Shown: in pieces, positions 36,131-44,819 of the stretch
Numbering within the stretch: position 1 is the stretch's first letter
How the letters are laid out: every line of letters begins with the position of its first letter
Assembly (NCBI RefSeq): GCF_009711085.1
Contig: NZ_WMKA01000013.1
Location: 19,082 to 83,081, forward strand
Direction: 5' to 3'
Length of the DNA: 64,000 bases
Origin: Cellulosimicrobium composti
GTDB lineage: Bacteria; Actinomycetota; Actinomycetes; Actinomycetales; Cellulomonadaceae
Program-made: the position numbers and the translations under genes
The notes under the pieces: generated by a model
Database searches by the model: none
The model's input: only the letters and a program-made list of their open reading frames with translations
What the model was told of the DNA's origin: nothing

Positions 36131-36559
36131 GTGCACATCACGAGCTGGTATCCGGTGATCATGACCGGGGACGTCGCGGCGACCGTCGCGTTCTACGCCG
36201 AGCACCTCGACTTCCGGCCGCTCTTCACGAGCGACTGGTACGTCCACCTCCAGTCCGCGCACGACGAGGCGGTGAACCTCGGCGTGCTCGACGGCGACCA
36301 CGAGACGATCCCCGAGAGGGGCCGGGGGCGGGCGGGCGGCATGCTGCTCACCCTCGAGGTGGACGACGTCGACGCCGTCCATGCCCGCCTCGTCGCCGCC
36401 GGCCTGCCGATCCTGCACTCGCTGCGCGACGAGGCGTTCGGGCAGCGGCACTTCATCACGGCCGACCCGAACGGCGTGCTCGTCGACGTCGTCACGCCGA
36501 TCCCGCCGACGGGAGAGTTCGTCGACCAGTACGACGAGTCCGCGCTGCCGACGACCTAG
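36131..36559 (+). CDS. VOC-family protein under TetR control
   Basis: A 142-residue glyoxalase/bleomycin-resistance-fold protein: [30 protein letters not shown] at the start, [23 protein letters not shown] in the middle and [21 protein letters not shown] at the end. A GTG start follows GAGGAGAG. It is divergent from the TetR gene with operator-like repeats between, the usual layout of a ligand-inducible detoxification or binding protein. The substrate is unknown. Confidence 0.85.
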   Translation: MHITSWYPVIMTGDVAATVAFYAEHLDFRPLFTSDWYVHLQSAHDEAVNLGVLDGDHETIPERGRGRAGGMLLTLEVDDVDAVHARLVAAGLPILHSLRDEAFGQRHFITADPNGVLVDVVTPIPPTGEFVDQYDESALPTT

Positions 36560-36565
36560 CACTGC

Positions 36566-36604
36566 GCGGGCAGGCCGCTCGGCACGCGTGGGCGTGCCGC
36601 CCGC
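36566..36604 (+). terminator. hairpin after the VOC gene
   Basis: GGCACGC (36581-36587) pairs with GCGTGCC (36592-36598) around GTGG, and GCGGGC/GCCCGC (36566-36571 and 36599-36604) adds an outer stem. No T-run. The remaining 170 bp to the next small gene show nothing else clear. Confidence 0.45.
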
Positions 36605-36775
36605 CCGGGCACGCGCGTGCGACGGCCCGGCTCTCGTCCGACGGCGGATGTCACGAAACGGCCGCGTGCCGGTCTCTCCGTACGGGGGAGCGGCGACCGG
36701 AGTCGTGGTCGCCGCGCGTCACCACCGGGGCGGAGCCGGAAGGACCGCCGCCGGAGCCGTCGAAGGAGAGCAGCA

Positions 36776-36949
36776 ATGTCAGCAGCATCATCCCCGCTCG
36801 AGCGTGAGCTGCGGCGCATGGAGGTCATCGTGCGTCGCGAGCAGCTCCGGCTGATCGGCCGCGTCGCGCCGCGCGTCGCCGAGCGTCGCCGCTGGGCGGA
36901 CGAGCCGCGTCGGCAGTCGCCGGCGACCGCGGCCCGGCAGGGCGGCTAG
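36776..36949 (+). CDS. 57-residue basic hypothetical protein
   Basis: A short reading frame with a clear GAAGGAGAG ribosome site 6 bases before its ATG. It encodes a highly charged helical protein (LERELRRMEVIVRREQLRLIG; APRVAERRRWADEPRR) with no membrane segment, Cys or known motif. The amphipathic first half suggests a DNA- or RNA-binding or protein-binding helix, but nothing is established. It stands alone, 36 bp from the end of the convergent uracil-DNA glycosylase gene. Confidence 0.55.
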   Translation: MSAASSPLERELRRMEVIVRREQLRLIGRVAPRVAERRRWADEPRRQSPATAARQGG

Positions 36950-36985
36950 GCGCCGCCGGCCGGGCGTCGCCGGCCGGGAGGTCGG

Positions 36986-37858
36986 TCACGGCCGGCGGTC
37001 GCGGGGCAGCCGGGGCGCGCCGAGCCCGGCGAGGTCGCGCGCCCGGAGCAGCACGTCGTCGAGCATCTGCGGCGTGAGCCGCCCGGTGAACGTGTTCTGC
37101 TGGCTCACGTGGAAGCACCCGAGCAGGGTGAGGGTCTGCGCCGGGCCGCCGGGACCGCCGTCGTGCACCGCGCCGGGACCGTCGTGTGGTGATGCGCCAG
37201 GGTCGTCGCCGGCCGTGCCGCGGTCGTCGCCCGCCGCGCCGGGGGCTCGGCGGAGCGTCACCTCCGCGCCGTGCGCGAACCGGGGGCGTGGCCGCGGGAC
37301 GTCCCAGCCCTGCTCGGCGAGCGTCGACAGCAGCGCCTGCCAGCCGAAGCCGCCGAGCACGACCGCGACGCGCACCGTCGCCCCGAGCAGCTCGACCTCC
37401 CGCGCGAGGTACGGCCCGCAGCGGCCACGCTCCTCGGGGGTGGGCTTGTTGTCCGGAGGGGCGCACCGCACGGGCGCGGTGACGCGGATCCCGGTGAGGC
37501 GCAGGCCGTCGTCGGCCGAGACCGACGTCGGCTGGTTGGCCAGGCCCGTGCGGTGCATCGCCGCGAAGAGGAAGTCCCCGCTGCGGTCGCCGGTGAACAT
37601 GCGCCCGGTGCGGTTCGCGCCGTGCGCCGCGGGTGCGAGCCCCACGACGAGGATGCCCGCGCGCTCGTCGCCGAACCCGGGCACGGGCCGGGCCCAGTAG
37701 TCGTCGTCGCGGAACGACGCCCGCTTGACCTCGGCCACGTGCTCGCGCCACGCGACGAGCCGCGGGCACGCGCGGCAGTCGACGAGGTGCGCGTCGAGCG
37801 CGGCGAGGGTCGGCGCGCTGCGGGCCGCGTGCGGGTAGCCGGGGTCGTCGGGCGTCAC
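36986..37858 (-). CDS. family-5 uracil-DNA glycosylase (UdgB)
   Basis: A 290-residue Fe-S uracil-DNA glycosylase. Motif A is GLAPAAHGANRTGRMFTGDR (about 75-95) and motif B is CFHVSQQNTFTGRL (about 250-265), both typical of family 5 (UDGb). Cys in CRACPRLVAW and in PVRCAPPDNKPTPEERGRC supply the 4Fe-4S cluster. It removes uracil and deaminated purines from DNA. A Gly/Asp/Pro-rich insert of about 35 residues before motif B is extra, and resembles the low-complexity inserts in HutI and HutG. The GTG at 37858 follows GAAGGA. Confidence 0.9.
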   Translation of the reverse strand: MTPDDPGYPHAARSAPTLAALDAHLVDCRACPRLVAWREHVAEVKRASFRDDDYWARPVPGFGDERAGILVVGLAPAAHGANRTGRMFTGDRSGDFLFAAMHRTGLANQPTSVSADDGLRLTGIRVTAPVRCAPPDNKPTPEERGRCGPYLAREVELLGATVRVAVVLGGFGWQALLSTLAEQGWDVPRPRPRFAHGAEVTLRRAPGAAGDDRGTAGDDPGASPHDGPGAVHDGGPGGPAQTLTLLGCFHVSQQNTFTGRLTPQMLDDVLLRARDLAGLGAPRLPRDRRP

Positions 37859-37872
37859 CCACCCATCCTTCC

Positions 37873-37963
37873 CCGCCGAACACGGGGTTGCTGTCGTGAT
37901 CGAGCGGATAACGTCAGCAGCCCCGTGTTCGGCAGCGTGCAACCTCGTGCTCGGCGGGACGCC
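37873..37963. repeat. intergenic palindromic repeat, form B, copy 1 with extra arm
   Basis: Arms 37875-37897 and 37911-37933 (23 bp, two mismatches; core CCGAACACGGGGTTGCTG) form a hairpin. A third, unpaired right-type arm (GCAACCTCGTGCTCGGCGGG) follows at about 37939-37958. It lies between the efflux gene and the glycosylase gene, both leftward. Confidence 0.8.
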
Positions 37964-37973
37964 GTGGGCCGGG

Positions 37974-39494
37974 TCAGGAGCGTCGGTCGGCCAGCACCGT
38001 CGTCTCGGCGAGCGCCGCGGGGTCGTCCGGCACGTCGACGGCGGGGTCCCGCACGGTCGCCGCCGCCGTCACCGCCTCGGTCGTCGTCGCCTCGGTCGTC
38101 GTGGCCCCGGTCGTCGTCGGGTCAGTCGTGGCCCCGGTCGTCGTCACGTCAGGCGTCGTCCCGGCGGTCGCGGCGCCGTCGGTGCCGTGCGCGCCGAGGG
38201 CGTCCGCGGCGTCGTCGGGCACGCGGGCCCCGAACGTGCGGCGCAGGCCGAGGAGCACGGCGCCCGCGACCACGATCACGCCGAACATCACCGCGGCCAT
38301 CGTCACGGGCGGCGAGCCGCCCAGGAGGCCGGTGACGGGGGCGATGACCGCGCCGACGCCGAACTGGAAGGCGCCGATGAGCGCCGCAGCGCTCCCGGCC
38401 CGGTGGGCGTTGCGCTCGAGCGCGATCGCGGGGACGGACGGCATGACGAAGCCGGCGGTGCCGAGCGTGAGCACGATGAGCGGCACGAGCCACGCGAGCC
38501 CGCCGCCCGCCAGCGCGGCGACGAGCAGCCCGCCCGAGAGCACGAAGCCCGCGGCGACGGCCACCTGGAGGATCCGCTCGGGCGCCACGCGGCCGACGAG
38601 CGCGCCGTTGATCTGGCTGCCCGCGGTGACGGACACGGCGCCGACGCCGAACACGACCGCGTACTGCTGGGCGGACATGCCGAAGAAGTCCTGGAACACG
38701 AACGTCGAGGCGGAGATGTACGTGAACATCGCGGCCATGTAGAAGCCGGCGATGAGCGCGAGGCCGATGAACGACCAGTCGCCGAGGAGCGACCCGTACG
38801 AGCGCAGCGCGGCGGTGGTCCCGCCCGAGCGTCGGCGCTCCGCGGGCAGGGTCTCGCGCAGGCGGAGCAGCACGACGACGAACAGCAGCGCCCCGACGGC
38901 GGCGAGCGCGACGAACATGCCGCGCCACGACCCGAACCGCAGGAACTGCGCGCCGATGGTCGGCGCGAGGATCGGCGCGACGCCGACCACGAGCATGAGG
39001 CGGGCGATGACCTTGCCGATGCGGTAGCCCTCGAACGAGTCGCGCACGATCGCCATCGACAGCACCATGCCCGCGGCCGCGGCGAGGCCCTGGACGAACC
39101 GCAGTCCGGTGAGCGCGGCGACCGACCCGGCGACGACGATGCCGACGGACGCGGCGACGTACACGGCGAGCGAGACGAGGAGCGGCGCACGACGGCCCAC
39201 GGCGTCGGACACCGACCCGATGAGGAGCTGTCCGATCGCGAGCCCGGCGAGCGTCGCGGTGAGGGTGAGCTGGACGCGGGACTCGGTCGTGCCGAGCTCG
39301 TCGACGATGCGCGGGAACGCGGAGAGGTACAGGTCGATCGTCAGCGGGCCGACCGCGGTGAGCGCGGAGAGCAGCAGGACGAGGCCCGCGCTGATGCGCC
39401 CGGAGCGGTCGGCGGCGGGGCTCGTGGCAGACGGGGTGCCCGGCGGGGCGACGGGCGCGGTCGGCGCCGGGGTCGCGGGTGGCGTGGAGGACAT
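37974..39494 (-). CDS. Bcr/CflA-type MFS drug-efflux protein
   Basis: A 506-residue major-facilitator protein of the Bcr/CflA (DHA1) group with 12 predicted helices. VGPLTIDLYLSAFPRI in helix 1 and the loop GSVSDAVGRRAPLL (motif A) identify it; VQGLAAAAGMVLSMAIVRD is motif C-like. The N-terminus is Pro/Ala/Thr-rich, and the last 75 residues form an unusual Thr/Ala repeat tail (TTTGATT, TTTEATT units; nt 38060-38150), probably a cytoplasmic disordered tail generated by repeat slippage. It should export drugs or metabolites by proton antiport. Palindromic repeats flank it on both sides. Confidence 0.9.
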   Translation of the reverse strand: MSSTPPATPAPTAPVAPPGTPSATSPAADRSGRISAGLVLLLSALTAVGPLTIDLYLSAFPRIVDELGTTESRVQLTLTATLAGLAIGQLLIGSVSDAVGRRAPLLVSLAVYVAASVGIVVAGSVAALTGLRFVQGLAAAAGMVLSMAIVRDSFEGYRIGKVIARLMLVVGVAPILAPTIGAQFLRFGSWRGMFVALAAVGALLFVVVLLRLRETLPAERRRSGGTTAALRSYGSLLGDWSFIGLALIAGFYMAAMFTYISASTFVFQDFFGMSAQQYAVVFGVGAVSVTAGSQINGALVGRVAPERILQVAVAAGFVLSGGLLVAALAGGGLAWLVPLIVLTLGTAGFVMPSVPAIALERNAHRAGSAAALIGAFQFGVGAVIAPVTGLLGGSPPVTMAAVMFGVIVVAGAVLLGLRRTFGARVPDDAADALGAHGTDGAATAGTTPDVTTTGATTDPTTTGATTTEATTTEAVTAAATVRDPAVDVPDDPAALAETTVLADRRS

Positions 39495-39580
39495 GACAGG
39501 GCCAACCGCGCGAGGTGCGTCGTGTGTTCCCGTACGGCCGACGTGATCGGATGCTGAGACGCCGGTCACGGGCTCGCGGT

Positions 39581-39635
39581 CGAGCACGGGGTTGGTGCCG
39601 CCAGGCGCGCCAGAACGACAGCAACCCCGTGCTCG
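39581..39635. repeat. intergenic palindromic repeat, form B, copy 2
   Basis: CGAGCACGGGGTTGGTGCCG (39581-39600) pairs with 39616-39635, two mismatches, 15-base loop. It lies between the F420 oxidoreductase stop (39645) and the efflux-gene start (39494). A GCTCGGCGGG extension of the right arm matches copy 1's third arm. Confidence 0.8.
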
Positions 39636-39644
39636 GCGGGACGG

Positions 39645-40430
39645 TCAGGCGTGGGCGTCGCGCCAGGCGACCCACTCGCGCACGAGCGAGAGGTCGTAGT
39701 CGGGGCCGCTCGTGCCGACCGTGAAGAGGGTCGCGCCGGCGGCGACGAGCGCGTCCGCGGACTCCGACGGCGGCCGGGAGACGCCGACCGAGCGCTCGAC
39801 GAGCGCGGCGGTGTCGCGGCCGACGGCCTGCCCGTGCTCGTCGAGGATCGCGCTCTTGCGTGCGAGCGTGCTCGCGTCGCCGAACGAGTGCCAGACGTCG
39901 GCGTGCTCGGCCACGACGCGCAGCGTCTTGCGCTCCCCGCCGCCGCCCACGAGGACGGGGATGTCGCGCGTCGGCGCGGGGTTCGACTCCGCCCACCGGG
40001 CCTTGATGCGGGGCAGGGCCTGCGCGAGGTCCGCGATGCGCGCGCCCGCGGTGCCGAACTCGTACCCGAACCGGTCGTAGTCCTTCTCGAACCAGCCCGC
40101 CCCGATCCCGAGGATCAGACGCCCGCCGCTGATGTGGTCGACCGTGCGCGCCATGTCGGCCAGGAGGTCGGGGTTGCGGTAGCTGTTGCACGTGACGAGG
40201 GCGCCGATCTCGACGCGCTCGGTCTGCTCGGCCCACGCGCCGAGCATGGTCCAGCACTCGAAGTGCTTGCCGTCGGGGTCGCCGGTGAGCGGGAAGAAGT
40301 GGTCCCAGTTGAAGACGACGTCGACGCCGAGGTCCTCGGCGCGCAGCACGGCGTCGCGGACCTGGGCGTACTCGGCGTGCTGCGGCTGGAGCTGGACGCC
40401 GATGCGGTACGGGTGACGGGGTGAGGTCAT
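39645..40430 (-). CDS. luciferase-like F420-dependent oxidoreductase
   Basis: A 261-residue bacterial-luciferase-fold (LLM) enzyme of the F420-dependent class. The TIM-barrel features are DVVFNWDHFFPLTGDPDG (F420-binding region), VEIGALVTCNSYRNPDLLADMARTVDHISGGR and GIGAGWFEKDYDRFGYEF, the standard block of these oxidoreductases, followed by VLVGGGGERKTLRVVAEHAD. It should transfer hydride between F420 and an unknown substrate. ATG at 40430. Form-B palindromes flank it on both sides. Confidence 0.88.
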   Translation of the reverse strand: MTSPRHPYRIGVQLQPQHAEYAQVRDAVLRAEDLGVDVVFNWDHFFPLTGDPDGKHFECWTMLGAWAEQTERVEIGALVTCNSYRNPDLLADMARTVDHISGGRLILGIGAGWFEKDYDRFGYEFGTAGARIADLAQALPRIKARWAESNPAPTRDIPVLVGGGGERKTLRVVAEHADVWHSFGDASTLARKSAILDEHGQAVGRDTAALVERSVGVSRPPSESADALVAAGATLFTVGTSGPDYDLSLVREWVAWRDAHA

Positions 40431-40474
40431 GCCGGGCAATCTACGTCCGGGTCGAGAACGACGACACTCCGCGT

Positions 40475-40529
40475 CGAGCACGAGGTTGCTGCCGCGATGA
40501 GCCCGAGAACGACAGCACGGTCGTGCTCG
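40475..40529. repeat. intergenic palindromic repeat, form B, copy 3
   Basis: CGAGCACGAGGTTGCTGCCG (40475-40494) pairs with 40510-40529 with four mismatches. It sits between two divergent gene starts (40430 and 40550), so it is not a terminator there. Confidence 0.7.
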
Positions 40530-40549
40530 CCGGACCTAGGGTGGGGGCC

Positions 40550-41239
40550 ATGAGGCGACTGGTGGGACTGCTCGTGACGCTCGTGGCGCTCGTGGCGGTG
40601 GCCGTCGTCGCGGACCGGGTCGCGGTCGGCGCCGCGGAGCGCGGTGCGGTGACCGCGTTCGAGCAGCAGGCGGACGACGTCACCGGGGCGCAGATCGACA
40701 TCACGGGCTTCCCGTTCCTCACCCAGCTCCTGCGCGGCGAGCTGACGCACGTCACCGGCTCCGCGGACACGGCGTCGTTCGGCGGCTACGCGATCTCCGA
40801 CCTGAGGGTCGAGGCCGACGGCGTCGGCACCTCCGAGCCGTACCGCATCGCGTCGGGCGCGGCGTCGGGCGTCATCGCGGCCGAGTCGCTGCAGGAGGTC
40901 GTCGCGGAGCAGTCGGGCCTCGACGTCGCCGTCACCTCCTCCGCCGACGTGCTGTCGCTGGGGTTCGACCTGTTCGGTGCGGAGATCACGGTCGACGTGA
41001 CGCCCCGCGTCTCCGGTCCGGCCGAGCTCGCCGTGGACGTCGTCGCGGTCCGCACGGGCCTCGGCACGGTCTCGGTGGACGACCTGCCGTCCGGGATCGC
41101 GGGAGCGCTGTCCGACCTGCGCGTCCCGCTCGACCTGCCCGACGGCGTCACGCTGGACTCCGTGGCGCCCGTCGAGGGCGGCGTGCGGGTCGCGGTGACC
41201 GGGACGGACGTCGTCGCCGAGGACCTGGTGGCATCGTGA
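40550..41239 (+). CDS. LmeA-like DUF2993 envelope protein
   Basis: A 229-residue protein of the DUF2993 family, to which the mycobacterial lipomannan-elongation factor LmeA belongs. It has one N-terminal hydrophobic anchor (LVGLLVTLVALVAVAVVADRVA) and a beta-rich body with ITGFPFLTQLLRGELTHVTGSAD, the family hallmark. It is probably extracytoplasmic and lipid-binding. The ATG at 40550 begins 20 bp after the palindrome. Its stop overlaps the next gene by 4 bases. Confidence 0.85.
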   Translation: MRRLVGLLVTLVALVAVAVVADRVAVGAAERGAVTAFEQQADDVTGAQIDITGFPFLTQLLRGELTHVTGSADTASFGGYAISDLRVEADGVGTSEPYRIASGAASGVIAAESLQEVVAEQSGLDVAVTSSADVLSLGFDLFGAEITVDVTPRVSGPAELAVDVVAVRTGLGTVSVDDLPSGIAGALSDLRVPLDLPDGVTLDSVAPVEGGVRVAVTGTDVVAEDLVAS

Positions 41240-42468
41240 GCAACAGGGGCAGGGGCAGGGGCAGGGCCGGGGGCGGTGCGGTGAGCGAGGCACCCGTGGA
41301 CGGACGCCACGTGCTCGCGGCGCGCCTCGCCGCGCAGCACCTGCGGTCGCCCGACCTGCCCGACGTCCCGAGCGCGGTCGGGCACCTCGTCGCGGTGCAG
41401 GGCCAGGAGTTCCACCCCGCGCTGTGGGGCCTCACGCGGCGATTGCGGCCGGACGCGCGGCCCGGCGCGGCCGGGGCCGCCGCGGCCTGCGACCGCGGGG
41501 AGGTGGTCCGCACGCACGTGCTGCGCCCCACGTGGCACCTCCTGCGTCCCGACGACGCCCGCTGGCTCCTCGAGCTCAGCGCGCCGCGGGTGCACCAGGC
41601 CAACGGGACGATGTACCGGCAGGTGGGCACCGCCGGGCACGCGGCGGAGATCGACCTCGTCGTCGCGGCCGTGCAGGAGCGGCCCCGCACCCGGCGCGAG
41701 CTCGCCGGACTGCTCGCCGCCCACGGGCGCCCGCTCGAGGGACTCGCGCTCGGGTACGTGCTCGCGCACGCCGAGCTCGACCGGCTGCTGATCAGCGGTC
41801 CCCTCGACGGGAAGCAGCAGACGTTCGCCGCGTTCGACGACCGCGTGCCGCCGGGCTACGGCCCGCTCGGCGAGCGGTTCGACCGGGACGCCGCGCTCGT
41901 CGAGCTGCTGCGCCGCTACCTCGCGAGCCGCGCGTACGCGACGGTCAAGGACGTCGCGCAGTGGTCGGGGTTCACGCTCACGGACGTGCGGCACGCGCTC
42001 GACCTGCTCGGCGACGAGGTCGTGGCCGTCCCGGGCGCGGGCGCGCTGGACGGCGCGACCCTGTGGCGGCTCGCCGACGCCGACCCCCGGGTGCTCGCAC
42101 CTGAGTCGTTCGCGGGCGCCGTCGCGCCCGACGGCGACCCGGCCGCCCCGGTGGTCGACCTCCTGCAGAGCTACGACGAGCTCTTCGTGTCCTACGGCGA
42201 GTCCCGCGGGGTCGTCGTGGCCGACGGCGTCGACCTCGGCGACCGGCGCGGGTCCTTCATCCACGCGATCGCGGTCGACGGCGTCGTGGTCGGCCGGTGG
42301 CGCTGGGTCGTCGGGACGCGCGACGTCGTCCTCGAGCCGCAGTGGCGTCGGGCGCCGTCGCCCGCGGAGGAGGCGGCGTTCGCCGCCCAGGCGGACGCGG
42401 TGCGTGCGCACTGGGGGCGCGGTGCCCCGGCGCCCGGGGTCAGTGCCGGGGCGGACCCGGGCGCGTGA
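41236..42468 (+). CDS. winged-helix protein related to AlkZ/YcaQ DNA glycosylases
   Basis: A 410-residue protein of the HTH_42 family, to which the interstrand-crosslink glycosylases AlkZ and YcaQ belong. The catalytic QxQ-type motif is visible as Gln-Gly-Gln in LVAVQGQEFHPALWG (about 56-62), followed by LRPTWHLLRPDDARWLL, a strongly conserved block, and ending DVVLEPQW. A DNA-repair role is inferred from the family; many members are uncharacterised. The GTG at 41236 overlaps the DUF2993 stop (GTGA); a second GTG at 41281 would remove a Gly/Arg-repeat head. Its last 29 bp overlap the convergent protease gene. Confidence 0.82.
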   Translation: MSNRGRGRGRAGGGAVSEAPVDGRHVLAARLAAQHLRSPDLPDVPSAVGHLVAVQGQEFHPALWGLTRRLRPDARPGAAGAAAACDRGEVVRTHVLRPTWHLLRPDDARWLLELSAPRVHQANGTMYRQVGTAGHAAEIDLVVAAVQERPRTRRELAGLLAAHGRPLEGLALGYVLAHAELDRLLISGPLDGKQQTFAAFDDRVPPGYGPLGERFDRDAALVELLRRYLASRAYATVKDVAQWSGFTLTDVRHALDLLGDEVVAVPGAGALDGATLWRLADADPRVLAPESFAGAVAPDGDPAAPVVDLLQSYDELFVSYGESRGVVVADGVDLGDRRGSFIHAIAVDGVVVGRWRWVVGTRDVVLEPQWRRAPSPAEEAAFAAQADAVRAHWGRGAPAPGVSAGADPGA

Positions 42469-43303
42469 CGAGGTGCACGAGCACGGCCGTCAGCACGATC
42501 ACCCCCACGTAGACCGCCATCGCGACGGGTGACGTGACGGCGAGGAACGTCAGGGCGGCGTTCCCCACGAGGTGCAGCACGACGGCCGCCGGCACCCCGC
42601 CGCGCAGGCGCTCGCTGACGAGCCAGTACGCGCTCGACAGCGGGACCATCGCGAGCAGGAAGACCGCCGCCTCGACGCTCGCCAGACCGAGGGACGCCTG
42701 CCACGTCCCCGTGAGCGCGAACAGCGGCAGGTGCCAGACCGCCCACACCGCGCCGAGCACGACCGACGTCGCGAGCGGCGAGAGCCGGCGGCGCAGGCGC
42801 GGTTGCGCGTAGCCGCGCCAGCCCACCTCCTCCGAGAGCGGGCCGGCGCACAGCGAGACGACGGCGAACAGGAGCGGGCCGCCCGCCGCGGCGACGGCCG
42901 TCGCCCCGGCCGCGAGGTCCGCCGTCGGGCCGCCGAGCAGCGGGACGACGAGCGCCGTCACGACCGCCGGCGCGGCGCCGACCCCGACCGCGGCCGGTAA
43001 CCACCGCCCGGCCGCCGCCCAGCGCGCGGCCCGCGGGCTGCGGCGACCCGCGACCCGGAGCAGGAGCGCGGCCAGCGTCGGGCCGAAGCCGCCGAGCGCG
43101 TAGAGCGCGAGGACGGCGGGGTCGGCGAGGTCGCCGCCGAGCAGCCAGGCCGCTCCCCACGAGGTCCACGACAGGCCGAACGCGAGCGCCCAGAACGCGG
43201 CGAGCCCGCCGCGGGGGAGCCGCCCGGGGCCGTCCGGGGCCGGGGCGGAGGACGGGCGGCGGGACCGCTGCGTCGCGGTCCGTGGGTACGCGCTGGTGGT
43301 CAT
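42440..43303 (-). CDS. CPBP-family intramembrane metalloprotease
   Basis: A 287-residue membrane protein of the CAAX-protease and bacteriocin-processing (Abi/CPBP) family with seven to eight helices. The three catalytic motifs are intact: SEEVGWRGYAQP (EExxxR), AVWAVWHLPLF (FxxxH type) and HLVGNAALT. It is predicted to cleave a protein or peptide inside the membrane. The ATG at 43303 lies 100 bp from the divergent flavoprotein gene. The first 30 residues are a basic disordered head. Confidence 0.88.
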   Translation of the reverse strand: MTTSAYPRTATQRSRRPSSAPAPDGPGRLPRGGLAAFWALAFGLSWTSWGAAWLLGGDLADPAVLALYALGGFGPTLAALLLRVAGRRSPRAARWAAAGRWLPAAVGVGAAPAVVTALVVPLLGGPTADLAAGATAVAAAGGPLLFAVVSLCAGPLSEEVGWRGYAQPRLRRRLSPLATSVVLGAVWAVWHLPLFALTGTWQASLGLASVEAAVFLLAMVPLSSAYWLVSERLRGGVPAAVVLHLVGNAALTFLAVTSPVAMAVYVGVIVLTAVLVHLVTRPGPPRH

Positions 43304-43403
43304 GTCTCGATCCCACCGCTTCGTCCGTTTCGCCAGAGCCCGGGACGCCCCCGACCGAGGGTGGGGAGAACCCCACGGGCGAGGGGAGTGGCAGGGTGGG
43401 GGC

Positions 43404-44699
43404 GTGACGACGACGCCCGAGACCTCGCGCCCCGCCAACTGGGCCGGCAACCTCACGTACTCCTCCGCCGCGGTCGAGCACCCCACGACCCCGGACGAGC
43501 TCGCCGACGTCGTGCGGCGCTCGCGGCGCGTCAAGGCGCTCGGGTCGCGGCACTCGTTCGGCGACGTCGCGGACACGACCGGCACGCACGTCGTGCTCGA
43601 CCGGTACGACGACGGCCGCCCGCCCGTCGAGGTCGACCCCGCCACGGGCGTCGCGTCCGTCGCTGCGGGGCTGCGGTACGGCGACGCGACGCGCTCCGTC
43701 CAGGCCGCGGGCCGGGCGCTCGCGAACCTCGCGTCGCTCCCGCACATCTCGGTCGCGGGGTCGGTCGCGACGGCGACCCACGGCTCGGGCGACGCCGTGG
43801 GGTCGCTCGCGAGCGCCGTCGTCGGTCTCGAGCTCGTCACGGGCGACGGCGAGGCGCGCACGCTGCGCCGCGGGGACGCGGACCTCCCGGGCGCGGTCGT
43901 CGCGCTCGGGGCGCTGGGCGTCGTGACGCGCGTCGAGCTGGAGACGGTCCCGACGTTCGACGTGCGTCAGGACGTGCACGTCGGGCTGCCGTGGGACGCG
44001 GTGACCGCCCACTACGACGAGATCACGGCGTCGGCGTACTCGGTGAGCCTCTTCACGGACTGGGGGCCCGACGGCGTCCAGCAGGTCTGGCGCAAGTCTC
44101 GCCTCGCGCCGGGCGAGGCGGGGGCCGCGCGCGCCGAGCTCTTCGGCGCCACGCCCGCGCGCACGCCGCTGCACCCTCTCCCGGGCGTGGACCCCGTGCA
44201 CTGCACGGCCCAGCTCGGCGAGCCCGGACCGTGGAACGAGCGGCTGCCGCACTTCCGCCTCGACTTCACGCCGAGCAACGGCGCGGAGCTGCAGTCGGAG
44301 TACCTCGTCCCGCGCGCCCGCGCGCAGGAGGCGTTCGGCGCGATGCGCGACCTGGGCCCGCGCGTGACCCCGCTGCTCCAGGTGGGGGAGATCCGCACGG
44401 TCGCGCCCGACCCCGCGCCGCTGTGGCTCAGCCCGTTCGACGGCCCCGCCGTGGGGATCCACCTCACGTGGAAGCCCCTGGCCGACGACGTCGCGCGCGT
44501 CCTGCGCGACGTCGAGTCCGCGCTCCTCCCGCTCGGCGCGCGGCCGCACTGGGGCAAGCTCTCGCACGCGCTCGTCCACGACCCCGGCTCGGTCGCGGGG
44601 CTGTACCCGCGGTTCGACGACTTCGGCGAGCTCGTACAGAGGTACGACCCGCAGGGCCGGTTCCTCGGCGGGTACGTCGAGCGCCTGCTGGCGGGCTGA
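43404..44699 (+). CDS. alditol/lactone oxidase-like flavoprotein
   Basis: A 431-residue VAO-type FAD enzyme of the D-arabinono-1,4-lactone oxidase/alditol oxidase group. KALGSRHSFGDVADT (about 45-59) holds the His that in Streptomyces alditol oxidase carries FAD covalently. SVAGSVATATHGSGDAVGSL is the second FAD-binding block, and RPHWGKLSHAL near the C-terminus is the family's substrate-side Lys motif. It probably oxidises a sugar alcohol or aldonolactone with O2, giving H2O2. The GTG at 43404 follows GGGTGGGGGC. It is divergent from the CPBP gene. Confidence 0.88.
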   Translation: MTTTPETSRPANWAGNLTYSSAAVEHPTTPDELADVVRRSRRVKALGSRHSFGDVADTTGTHVVLDRYDDGRPPVEVDPATGVASVAAGLRYGDATRSVQAAGRALANLASLPHISVAGSVATATHGSGDAVGSLASAVVGLELVTGDGEARTLRRGDADLPGAVVALGALGVVTRVELETVPTFDVRQDVHVGLPWDAVTAHYDEITASAYSVSLFTDWGPDGVQQVWRKSRLAPGEAGAARAELFGATPARTPLHPLPGVDPVHCTAQLGEPGPWNERLPHFRLDFTPSNGAELQSEYLVPRARAQEAFGAMRDLGPRVTPLLQVGEIRTVAPDPAPLWLSPFDGPAVGIHLTWKPLADDVARVLRDVESALLPLGARPHWGKLSHALVHDPGSVAGLYPRFDDFGELVQRYDPQGRFLGGYVERLLAG

Positions 44700-44819
44700 G
44701 CCGCCCGGCCCCGCTCGGCTCGCTGCACGACCCCCGTCTGGATTACGGTCGGACTGGAGACGACCGGCCCGACGACGCGCCGCCACGACCGGGCGCGCGG
44801 GCACGCACCGAGGAGGACC

